This document shows, piece after piece, positions 45,625 through 55,723 of a stretch of DNA of 64,000 nt. Positions within the stretch are counted from its first letter, which is position 1, and every line of letters starts with the position of its first letter. The DNA lies in contig RSEE01000051.1 of assembly GCA_003971905.1 (NCBI GenBank), positions 1 to 64,000 of the forward strand, given 5' to 3'. This DNA is from Moniliella sp. 'wahieum' (lineage: Eukaryota > Basidiomycota > Moniliellomycetes > Moniliellales > Moniliellaceae). Below the pieces are notes generated by a model. It worked only from the letters and a program-made list of their open reading frames with translations. It ran no database searches and was not told where the DNA came from. Both the position numbers and the translations under genes were made by a program.

Positions 45625-47208
45625 ATGACCAAACTGGCCCAGGCTGCGTCTCTGCTTCTGCTGGCTGCCGCCCTTGGCGCCGAGGCTGCCATGGTGCGCC
45701 GCCAGGGGCCCGCGCCCGGCGCAACCAACAACACGGACAACATCCTCGACATCCAGTCTTACCTTGCCACCGGCTACACCAACGGCTCCGTTGCTCCTGG
45801 TACCTGGGCCACCGATGCCTCGGGCCAGTACGTGGTTGTCAACCCCAGCCAGGATGGCGCCGATGACAACTCGCAGGTGAGCTGGTGCCCGACCATCTTC
45901 ATTGGCGACGCCAACGTCGGTGGGTCCTTCCTTACTGGCTGGACCTCCCTGCCCAACATTGTCAACTTTGACTTGAAGCGCGATGTCGTCGTCGACCGCG
46001 CTAGCAACGCCGTCTTGCCCTACTATGTCGAGCGCAAGGATTTCACCAAGGTCAAGCGCGTCGTATGTCCTCTCTTCCTTTCCCTCTTCATTTCCTTCTT
46101 CTTCTTGTATTGGTGTACCCGCAGTTGTTACTAACGGCCCTTGCCTGCCCCTCCACACACAGATTGTTATCCAACCTGGTCAGCCGCGTGACAGCTGGAA
46201 GTACACCAACTTGGTACGCAATGCACTAGTGTGCGCGGCGAACTCGTCCATGGTGTGTGTCGCTGCAAGATGTGCTGGTGGTGGGGCCAGCGTGGTTGAG
46301 CTCGGACGACCATAACGCAGGCGCAGCCCAGTCGAACGATCTCTACTTCCCTCGGGCGGTGCGTGGGCCGAAGGCGTTCGTTCGGACGGACCCGGCTCTA
46401 CGTCGGTGAGCTCGTTCAAAGCGATGGACGAGCTGATCAGCTCTTTCTTTAACAAGGCTACCTACCCGCAAGTGGGCAGTGTGATCGTGATGGGTCATTC
46501 GCTTGGCGGGACATTTACCCAGCGGTACGCCATGCTTCGCCATCCCAACGCGGCCGAGGACCCGTACCTTTCGTACTGGACGGGCAACTGTGGAGCGTAC
46601 GCTTGGCCGTCCACTTCGCGTCCTTTCCCCGCCGCATCCAAGTGTGCAAGTTCGTTTGACAACTGGCCCTATGGCCTGGCGGGCAGCATCCCAGCCTACG
46701 CCAACTCGTCATTTGACCGCGACGCTACCCTGGCCACCTACCTCAACCGTACCATCCACTACACCGCGGGCTTGCTCGACAACGGAGCTGGCGATACCTC
46801 CTGTGCTGCCCAGACCCAGGGCGGCACGCACTTGCAGCGTGCGCAGGACTTGCAAACCACCCTCTCTGGGCTTCCTCAGGCGGCCCACAACGCACCGTGG
46901 ACATTTGACTTTATGCCCAACACGAGTCACCAGGACGAGCGGATGATCGCTGCCATCCCTTCTCTCATCCGTCTCTTCTCGAACGGACTGAACAACACAT
47001 GCCTGGTACTTCCGCTTCGTCCCACCCGTCCAGCTCTACGTCTCCCTCGGGGGCACACCCCGCACATGGTTCGGCCTCGGGAAGTGCAAGCAGCACTCAA
47101 CGGGCCTCGTCGCACCACAGTGGCGTCGCGTCGCTGCCCAGCAGCAACTTGCTTGTCCCGCTCCTCACCCTCCTCGTCTCCTTCGCCGCGACTGTCACTT
47201 GGTTCTAG
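45625..47208 (+). CDS. Secreted alpha/beta hydrolase, probably GPI-anchored
   Basis: The ATG at 45625 opens a clear signal peptide (MTKLAQAASLLLLAAALGAE). The mature part begins MVRRQGPAPG and contains several N-glycosylation sites. A 100-nt intron at 46063-46162 (GTATGT to CAG) joins KVKRV to IVIQPGQPRDSWKYTN. The nucleophile elbow is VIVMGHSLGGTF (about 46485). A C-terminal PNTSHQDERMI could supply the catalytic His. After the hydrolase domain there is a Ser/Thr-rich stalk and a hydrophobic end, LLVPLLTLLVSFAATVTWF, the pattern of a GPI-attachment signal. Frame changes near 46250, 46400 and 46995 are probable indels. The substrate (lipid, ester or peptide) cannot be read from the sequence. 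Confidence 0.8.
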
Positions 47209-47636
47209 TGTGATATCTGGTCTCCCTTTTGGTGCTCACATGTGGCCCAGGCTTTCTCCTCCCCCCCGGTCTCCTCGTATGGGTTGCGGCGCTGACTGAT
47301 GCGCATGCATTTTTAATTCATTCAACACCTATTTTTGGCTCATCTGCCTCGACTGATATATCTATTTTCCCATGTAAGGAACAGTTTCCCTCTCTGGTGT
47401 GTGGTTCCGAAAATACGAGAGTAGGATATCCTAACATTGTGCACACATCGCATGGACTTCATGCGGCAGGAGGCAAAAAGAGGTCGAAGGACGAAAACCC
47501 AGTTGGTCGTACTTGAGCCTACTTACCGCCATGGACCTGTGCAACTTTGCCTACAAAACAAATGCCACAACAGGCCACGGCAGCCACGACGCAGGTAGAA
47601 AAGAAACCATTACGAAAAAAGGACGCCCTGTCGGGT
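47209..47636. other. Intergenic
   Basis: No gene seen; a run of A at about 47614-47620 is the minus-strand Pol III terminator of the tRNA-Arg. Confidence 0.5.
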
Positions 47637-47718
47637 CGAACGACGCAGGGGTCGAACCTGCAACCTCCTGATTACAATCCAATCGTAGTCAGACGCGCTA
47701 CCATTGCGCCAGCCGTCC
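47637..47718 (-). tRNA. tRNA-Arg (anticodon most likely ACG), intron-containing
   Basis: On the minus strand, the acceptor GGACGGC pairs with GTCGTTC, with discriminator G. The D arm is GCGCAATGGTAGCGC. The anticodon stem TCTGA/TCAGG brackets 17 bases that fit loop CTACGA, an intron of 10 nt (TTGGATTGTA) and A38. The T arm is GCAGGTTCGACCCCTGC. G73 and the D-arm/anticodon-stem context resemble fungal Arg tRNAs. The anticodon depends on the intron being at 37/38. Confidence 0.8.
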
Positions 47719-48222
47719 TTGTGATGCAGTTTGCTCAACCAAGGCTCCTGCCACACTGAAAGTTGACCGTTGACCGTTGAGCGATATTGACGGTAGATTC
47801 AGCTCCTTCCTTCACTACCTCCTTGCTGTCCTCTATCCGCGTGCTGCCGTTACCCATCTCATTAGCCGCTTGATCACACCCCCTTTCGCTGAGCTGTCTC
47901 TGCGGATGGTGAGACGAACCAAGTGTACTCTTGCCCCCCCCCTGCGTTCTCCGTGAACAGGGCCCATCCTTGGCAACCCGGCTATCCTACCCAGCGCAAC
48001 AAGATGCGGTAGAAGAAGTTCAGACTGGTATCAATCAGGATTGCAGCGCAAGATGGGACAAGCACTTGTCTGTACCCCACCTACGCCTTACATACCTTGG
48101 CCACGGCGACCCCACCGCGTGGTGGCCGGCTTGGAAAATAAAGAACAAAAGTGCTAAAGAAGGGACAACCAAGCAGACCACCCGTTCCCTGTTAAAGCCC
48201 GAGGCGGGGGGGGGGGGGGGTT
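47719..48222. other. Intergenic
   Basis: No gene seen. GTTGACC-type words lie near 47762-47778 and a 15-base G run at 48206-48220. Confidence 0.5.
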
Positions 48223-48770
48223 CTAGAGCGCCATCCGTGTGGTGAGACAGCAGGAGGCAGCATGACGATGTTCGTGTGCGAGCGTGCGCACCACTTGGGC
48301 CAGGGCGGTATCGGGGGCGACCATGGCAGGCCGCGCTCCGGCCGCGACGGCGGCATGAGCCAAACTTTCCATCTCCTTTGCCACGCCAACCAGTAAGGTG
48401 GCGTAGCACGCATGTTGGCTTGCGTGGGCCTCAGTTCGGGGCCGGGAGCGAGGCAGGCGCGCAGACCACAGGCGGCAGGACGGGCGGCTGGCCCGGCGCT
48501 TGCACTTGAGCTTGCGCTCGCTCATGCCTCTCTATGGCGCTGGTGGCGTTGTGCAGCGCGAGCTGCGCAGTGCCGCGCTGGATGGTGAGCATGGCGTAGA
48601 TGCGGCTGACCTGGTGCGCATGCGTCCGTGCGTTCGTCCGATTGTTCGTCCGTCCGTCAGCGGGGTTGTCCTGCACGCCACGCGGCACGGGCCGAGGAGG
48701 AGATGCGTACCGTGTCCTCCTGCTGTGGCGAGAGGGGCGGCGGGCGCGCAGACAGGGGGGGAAGGAGCAT
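48223..48770 (-). CDS. Small helical protein, unrecognised
   Basis: The start is taken at the ATG at 48770 (MLLPPLSARPPPLSPQQEDT). A 100-nt intron at 48611-48710 (GTACGC to CAG) joins EDT to VSRIYAMLTIQRGTAQLALH in phase. After a Gln/Pro linker (QAQVQAPGQPPVLPP) and a frame change near 48440, a second helical block reads LLVGVAKEMESLAHAAVAAG and LAQVVRTLAHEHRHAAS before the stop at 48223. The two amphipathic helices suggest a small complex subunit such as a kinetochore, BLOC or SNARE-associated protein. I cannot name the family. It is divergent from borealin across about 270 bp. Confidence 0.5.
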
Positions 48771-49041
48771 GGGAGGCGGCGACAGGTGCAGGCGGTGGCG
48801 GGGAGGAAGGGGCAGGGGGGGTTCCGGAGTGTGTGCACTGTGGGCGTCGGGCTGGGAGCGTCGAGCTGCCTGCGTGGGCGCCCGGCGGTTGAAAGCAGGG
48901 GTGGGGCACCACACCTTGACCCGTCCGGGTAGCATAACCCGGTGGATCCCGCTGTCGGCACGTGACCACCCGGCTGAACATGAACGTTGCACGTGCGGAG
49001 GCACGTGACCGGAGCGCGTGTGCGGGCAACAACACGCGTGA
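48771..49041. promoter_or_regulatory. Shared upstream region of the helical protein and borealin
   Basis: Two GCACGTGAC boxes (48958-48966 and 49001-49009), a GCACGTGC between them, and GAACATGAACGTTG (about 48976) lie in this 270-bp bidirectional region. Confidence 0.45.
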
Positions 49042-50528
49042 AATGTTCAAGGCACCAGCCCAACCAGCGCGGCTGAGCCCACGCCCAGCAGCCAACAGCA
49101 TCCACTCGCCGCCCCCACCACCATCCCGCCCGATGCCCCCGCGCTCGGCAGCTCCCGCAAGCCCTCCGTGCGTGGACGCCGCGCCAAGCACGCCGCCACG
49201 CCCGCCCCTCAATCTGCGCAGGAAAACAACGCCCCCGCCCCCGACGGCGCCTCGCTCGACAAGCTCGACGCGGCCTCGCCGCCCTGCGTGTCGTCTCCCA
49301 CACCCGTCCCCCCGACCCGCCCTCCCCGGCGCAGACCAATGCGCTCCGCCGGCCGGCCTGCCCGAGGAGCAGATCGGGACGCTGCTCCAAAATTACGACC
49401 TGGAAAGTACGTTGGCTGACCGCCCACCCTCCCGCACCACGACACACAGATCCCGCGTACCGGTACTGACCGCCCGGGGTGGCACACAGCCAGTGTGCGC
49501 GTGGCACGCTTGCAGAATGCGCTGGCAGCCAGGCAGCACGAGTCTAGCGCCGCTGTCGCCAACGCGATCCACCGCATTCCGCGCCAGGTGCGCCAGCTCT
49601 CGCTCCAGTCCTTCTTGCTGGACTATGATGGCGACGTCCTCGCCGCCGTCGCTGCGTTGGGAGAGTCGCTGGCAAGCACCTCATGCCCCCGCATTGGCCT
49701 CTGATCCATCTGCCCCAGGCAGGACGCGGGCCCCTTCCTCCTCTGCGGGGCTTGCCACCTCGCGCTCTGGCGCGCCCTGCCGGGCCCATCCTCCGGCTCA
49801 CTCGCGTCCGATGAGATGGAGGACTGGCCGCATTCAAAGCCCAAGTCCGTGCGGCCGGATTGAAGAGAGCTCGCTCGCCAACAAGTCGCCGCGCAAACCG
49901 CCCGGTTGTCGTTTCCGTTTCCGTTCTGCCCGCACCCCCTCCTCCTCCCCCACACACGTCCCTCCGCCTCTCGAGCTGCTCGGCTAGGAGAACGGGTCCA
50001 GTTTACCAGCCTCAATGGCACGCCGCTTCAAGGACTCGTTCTTCCCGATGGAACGGTACAGCCTTTACAACCCTCTCGCCTTGCCCTCCAACTGCTGGAA
50101 ACCACACCTGCCGAGACGAAGAGCAGGACAGCATTGCCCACCGTCTAGCCTCTGCACGCCAGGCCCTAGGCTCTTCAAGCTCGATCCAATTTCCTTCCTC
50201 CCCTGCCCCATCGAGGGCAGGAAGGGTAGCCGCCGCAGCTGCAGCCTTGGATCGGAGGGCCGGAACCAGCACCCGGCGCATTGGCCCACCTACAATGGGC
50301 ATCAACACCCGGTCCGGCGTCCCTTCTTCCCCCCGGGTTAGATCACCTTCTCGCCCAACGGCGCCTCCGCCCAAAACAATCTCCCTCTCCAATGGTCGTA
50401 CGCTCAAACTGGCCTCCACCAGCCCGCAGGATCTTGCGGCGCTGCGTATATCGGCGGCAGAGCGGGCTCGGGTACGAGCGCAGATCGCTCAGTGGCATTT
50501 GGAGCAGAGCCAGCGCTGGACTGGCTGA
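49042..50528 (+). CDS. Borealin-like chromosomal passenger complex subunit
   Basis: Borealin links survivin and INCENP to target Aurora B to centromeres. The start is uncertain (ATG at 49042 or nearby). A disordered basic N-terminus (SSRKPSVRGRRAKHAATP) leads to the Nbl1/borealin N-terminal helix: EEQIGTLLQNYDLE. An intron at 49407-49489 (GTACGT to CAG) splits an ACC codon and joins to SVRVARLQNALAARQHESS and HRIPRQVRQLSLQSFL, the conserved RIPxxVR motif. A Ser/Pro-rich middle follows. The C-terminus TISLSNGRTLKL, then LAALRISAAERARVRAQIA and a Trp-containing end, resembles the borealin C-terminal dimerisation domain. Frame changes near 49680, 49800, 49990 and 50150 are probable indels. Confidence 0.72.
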
Positions 50529-52502
50529 GTTGTCGGTCCGTCCAGCTAGTCATCAGTCGTCCACCTCACCTACCCTACCCCGATCGATTCGTCTACGTTC
50601 ATGTTTGCATTTGGTTTTGCCCCCCGCCTTAGCACCGGCCCTTGTCCTACTACGATTGAGTGTTCGCCATGTCAGAAAGTAGAGCGGATGTGAACCCTCT
50701 GCCATAGCGTAGTCTCGGCCTCACGGGCCCTCCGTAGCGCTAGCCCAGGGGGTACCCACCACCCATAAGCCTCGAGGGCGGCAACGTCCTGTCGCAGTGT
50801 GGGTTTTGCGTTTCGCTTCGCATGGACAAAAACGGCTCAGTAAGCGGTTCTGTCGTAGGCGTTCGTTGGACCTGCCCTCCAATTGATTCGCTCGCGCCCA
50901 CGCTGCCTCCAGCCGCTCTTTGACTCTTTGATCGCCCCCGGCTCACCTGACACCACAAACCAAAACACGTTCGACACGACCGCCGCCTGCCCCCCACACG
51001 CCTCGTGCACCTCGGCCCGCTTGGGATGGAGACGGACTGTGCTAAGTAGCTGCGCACCCGACCAGTACTTGGAACTAGCCCGCCAGGTCCTTGGTGCACT
51101 TGGTGCCCGCCCGCTGGCCTATGCGCATAGGGTCTCAATCCAACTTAGGCCGGTTCCCACTACTGTTGTCATGTGGGAAGGATGAACATGTGGGCCGTTT
51201 GGCCAGCAGGAACCCTGTGATGCCATCACCTTGGTTTCCCGGTCCAGAACCCCTGAGGGTCAACGCTGCGCCCCCCATTGGTCTTCTTGGTGGCCCAATC
51301 TGGGCATTTGGGCCCAACGGGCGTTGCGTTCAGTAGTGGAGGGACGAGCAGCTAAGCGACGGACTGGATGCGGGGGGGGGGGCAGTTGTTCTTTTATTTT
51401 CTTCTTTCCCAGTGAAGCTTGGAGATGACACCGCGCACTCTTTTTCAGGGTCGTGTCCTCCACGTTGGCCCACCCACGCCCACGCATGCCCACACTCTGC
51501 CCCTGGCCGCGAAATCTTCATCGGATCAAGTCCATGCCCAAACGCCCACGGGAGACGGTACCGGGGAGGCGGAAAGGCGAGCAGGCCAAGGGCACCAAAA
51601 GGCTTGGAGCAGCCCCGGCAATCGTCACGTGTATTGTTGGATGAACCAGTGCACACAACAGTGGGCTGACCTCCAACGCCCCCGACACCTTATCCACATC
51701 CATTGCTGCATGCTATGTACCAAATCCGCCCCTCTTTTCGTTCGTAGGAGGCAGAGCATGCGCGCGCCATGTCATCGCAGAACTGGATGTGGTAGAGAAA
51801 GTCAAGCTAAAATTGATTCCTCATGGGGAGAAGAGAGCAAAGTGTCGCAGCACATATCGTTGTACGAATCCGGGGAAGACAGGTGGCACATGTGCGGCGA
51901 AAAGAGGTGGGTATGGGCAAGAACGTGGGCCTTGGAGAACAGGCAAGTGTCGGGCGGGTCGTCAAGGTGTGTGCCGAAACACAGAGAGAGCGGGTGAAAA
52001 AGGATGGAGGCGAGTGCAGTCGTAAAGAAAAAAAGATGAAAGCGAGTGTTGCAAAAGGGCCGCAAGGTAGGTCACGTACAGTCGAGTCGGCCATGTATAT
52101 GTAGTAAAATAGGGAGGCGTCGGAGGAAGCAAAAGTGATTGAGGGAAGCGATCGTGGAAAGGTCGTGAAAAAGTCATGCAGTGCATGCGTGGCATACAAG
52201 GTCAAGGTAGAGCCCATGTAGCAAAGAAGAAAACGGGAACCAAGTGCATATGCACGAAAGGGAGAACAGCAACACCTGGCCGAGGTGGAATCACATCACC
52301 ACACAATTCTCCTCTTGCTCGGACCCCGTACTGGTCAGGGCGCGCCGGCGACCAGGAATCAGACGCAGCCCACCTGTGGTGCCGATCGAATGAGAAACGT
52401 GGAACTGAGGCTGGACACCCGGGCTGGTTGTACCGTCAAGGCGAGGTGAGGTGGCCAAGGCCGAACTGCTGTGCGAGAGGGCGCGCTGATCCTCGTATTT
52501 CC
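50529..52502. other. Intergenic
   Basis: No gene supported in about 2 kb; an 11-base G run lies at 51372-51382. Overlapping open frames at 51400-52200 show no recognisable domain. Confidence 0.4.
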
Positions 52503-54450
52503 CTAGGAGGGGCGTGGGCCCTGGGACACAGTGGCATCGCGCGGGGGCGAAAGGGTGGACGAAGCGACGGCAGCAGAAGACGTTTGTCTGTCCTCTGCCG
52601 AAGGAGACGGAGAAGGTACGCGAGGTTGGACCGTGTGGTGCCGACGGCCCTTGAGGTGCATGCGCGAGGGCACTTTGAAAGCCGGGGCGTGCAGGCGTGG
52701 CAACTTATCCAATCCCGATGGCTCGAAATCGTCAATCGGCACTTGGGGCAAGAAATCCACCCGCTTCTCCACAATCATGGGCGCGATCTTCTCTTCCGGA
52801 TTGGGGTTCCAAGCACTTCTCTCGCGGATCATATCGGCCCGCTTGGGGTCCACGCTGGGCGACAAGGCGAGCGCGGCGCGCACCGCTCCAAAGCTGGCCA
52901 TGGGACTGGGAGTACGTGCGCCAAGCGAATTGTCGTTTTCATTATCCGTCTCGTCCGCCTCGTCCGAGTTGACCGACACGGTGCTGCGACTGAGGCTGCG
53001 AACGATGTTCAAACTGGCCTGCACAGCGGCGTGGCGCTCCTCCTCGTCGCCTTCCCACGACGCAATCGAAGAAGGACGCCGGGACCGACTGGCTGCAGAT
53101 TCACGACGGGCGCGAGTTTCCAGCTCCGAGCCAACAGGGCGCTCAGGGAGCTTGCTGCCCATCGTGACCGTTGCACTGCGAATGCGAGAGGAGGCGGTAG
53201 CCTGGACCGAGAGGGAGAGGCTCGGCTCGGCGCCTTGGGACACAGGCGCCCGAACGGGCAGAGTGCTGCGACGAGGGGGGGTGAATGCCGTCGGCGTAGA
53301 CCGCCCATCTTCCACGGGAGTCTCGGCAAACTCTCGAAGCGTCTCAACTGTACTTTGGCGTGAGATGGTGTGCTCAGTCTTGGCCGTTGAAGCGTTGGAA
53401 GGCAAATCCGCCTTCGCCGGAGAGGAAGGCGAAGGACGGGAAGGACGTCCACGGAGCATGTCCGGGGAAAGCACAGCATCCATAATAGTTGGGGGGACAG
53501 TCGTGGTTGGGAAGGATAGCTGCGAGCCAGTCCGGCTTGTATCCGTAGGGAGGGTACGAATGGTAAGCGCTGCAGGCCGATCCATCGTGGGAGCGGTCGG
53601 CTGGGCACGTTTCTGGCGGCGCATGCCTAAAAACGAGCGCTTCTGCTTGGGAGAGCTGTCTCCGGAAAGGCCCAGCTTCCCCCCGGCTGCATGGGATTCG
53701 TGTTGGTTGTCGGTCATGTGCTGAGCAACATGCACGTCCTGGTACCGGCTCAGATACTCTTGTGCGGAAGGAAACTCGAGTGCAGCCACAAGCACAGGCT
53801 CGTCGACGCCCAACTGTCCTTCCTGAGCCGGCTGCGCCGAGCTGAACAGCTTGGCCTTGCTGTCCACGTTGTGACGAACGGGGGAGAACAGGGCAGGACT
53901 TTGCGCGGCCAGCTCGACGATCCGGGGCTGGTAGCGTGTCTTGGGAACACGCACTGCCATCTCCTCAAGAATCTTGCCGAGCACTGCAATGGCCACGTCA
54001 CGCGGGTAATCGTAGTCGGTCAGGATCACTCCACACAGCGCGTCCTGCTGCGGACGGCCCGAGGAAAGGACGACATAGTCAGGTTGCTCCACTTGGACCT
54101 GGTCGTTGTGCGTGGTCTCCTCTGCCAGTTCCTGCACAATAGAGGGGCATGTTAGCTACGGAACACATACGACCCAGCCGAAGGTGTAGCAGTGGGAGGA
54201 GGCAGAGGCGCACCTTGGCGTCGGCCATCATGCGGGCCTGCATTCCTTGACGACGGACCCAGCTAATGGGGTTGAGGTCCCAGACGGCCAACAGCGGGAT
54301 GCGCCGCGTATTGTCGTCCTGGTTGAAAACGATGGCACCATCTGTAGAAAGGGGAAGGGGGTACAAGGTCAGCACGGGGTGGCGGGCGGGCAGGGGTAGA
54401 ATGAGAAGCAGCCGAGACAAGGTGCTCACATAGATGCCTTTGTATTGAGG
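52503..54450 (-). CDS. Longin-domain (Ykt6-like) protein with long disordered tail
   Basis: The first exon is uncertain (near 54440). The next begins GAIVFNQDDNTRRIPLLAVW followed by PISWVRRQGMQARMMADAK. An 82-nt intron at 54132-54213 (GTGCGC to CAG) joins in phase to ELAEETTHNDQVQ, then LCGVILTDYDYPRDVAIAVL and GKILEEMAV. This strand/helix order, with the YP-R-x-A and KILEE motifs, resembles the longin domain of the R-SNARE Ykt6. Instead of a SNARE helix and CaaX end, the protein continues about 400 residues as Ser/Pro/Thr-rich, largely disordered sequence in one open frame to the stop at 52503. It may be a longin adaptor or a fungal-specific trafficking regulator. The family call is from pattern, not alignment. 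Confidence 0.55.
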
Positions 54451-55504
54451 GAGAAGAGGCCATGCAAGCGAAACGGCGATGGAACGTGTCAGTAAGAAAC
54501 GGCCATTGTGCCTTGAGGCTGGGACGCATGGAAGGGGAGGGGGCGTACATGGCGGATGGATGAGGGGGATGGAAGGTGCAGAAGTGGCGGTGGTGGTCGG
54601 ATGCCAAAGTCGGGGCGAGGGTGAGTACGGCAGTGGATATAAGAGGCTGAGGGCGGATGGTGATGCTGGGGCTGGGGACGGGTGATACGGGGGATGGGCC
54701 CAGAAAGCACATCTGGCGTCCGCAGCTGTCCAGCGCCACCCTCCACTTTTCTCGTCCTCCAAGGTCAGGGCTCCTCGGTGGCTGCTAGTGCGCTCACCGA
54801 TGATGCTCGCCAGCGCAGTCTCTGGTCTGGCCTGTTCTGCTCTGCTCTGGTCTGGTCTGGTCTGGGCGCTGGATGTGGGTCGTCTGAGGAGGCAAAAACG
54901 CACAAATCCAAAGTCGACTGTCTGTGACGCTGGCTACGTAGCGAAGCAAGAAAGAGGCTTGGAGTGTGGGTGTCGTAGTGGGGATGGTCGAGGGGGCCTC
55001 TTACGATAATGCCGAGTGGGGCGCTGTGCCAGGGGCTGCGGTTCCGCGGCAGCTCGCAAGTGTCCACCGCCCCACTGGCTAAGACCCCCCCTCCGGTCCC
55101 TAAACGCGGTGAGGCGCCAGTGTCTGGGACCAAGTCGGCCCACCGCCACCAGCGCAGAGGCCGGCGTTGGACGTTGGACGTTGGCCAGGAGCCCCAGCAC
55201 TGCATAGCACTGCCCATTCCCGGAGGTTGGATAATCATGATGATCACGGTGATCAAGGGCTCAGGCGCTGAGCGCTCAGGCGCAGTGAGGCTCGGATGAT
55301 GCTGACGAAGCTTTTTGAAGCTTGAAGCTCGAAGGCAGAGGACATCAGACACCAGATGTGTGTTCCTCACGGCACAACGGGTGATGCAAGTGTACCCTGC
55401 CTAGTGCACCTTCCCAAAGCAACCGGCAGCTCTTCGATACCGAGAAAATCCCAGTACTCACAGAGTGAGTCGAGTCGGTGAGTCTTTCAGCAACGGAGTA
55501 AAAT
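54451..55504. other. Intergenic
   Basis: No gene supported. A TCTGG/TCTGC pentamer run lies near 54826-54866 and a GTTGGAC repeat near 55165-55182. This is the left flank of the retrotransposon. Confidence 0.45.
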
Positions 55505-55509
55505 GACGG

Positions 55510-55669
55510 TGTTGACATCCGTCCTAGGACCGCGCGGACCCTGAGTCACGTGAGTCAGCTTTCATTCCTTCCGAGCTCGCACCAGTCTTCTGGACGAGTC
55601 AGTCGCAGAAGCTTCTTAGTCCAATACGACGTTCAGTGCTCACATTCTGTGGTAGTAGCGAGGCCGACA
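55510..55669 (+). repeat. 5' LTR of the copia element
   Basis: 160 bp, starts TGTTGACATCC and ends GGCCGACA. It contains TGAGTCA twice, separated by CG (55542-55548 and 55551-55557), overlapping a central TCACGTGA. Confidence 0.97.
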
Positions 55670-55723
55670 GAGTTACATCCTTATCTGCTCATCCCTGAGC
55701 TGGCCAAAACTACACCCACAACC

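Noticed and set aside
44794..45752. Long minus-strand open frames up to 307 codons
   Set aside because: They overlap the hydrolase promoter and signal peptide on the other strand and lack any domain; GC-driven frames.
51400..52217. Overlapping frames on both strands before the longin gene end
   Set aside because: No start, domain or splice pattern singles out one of them.
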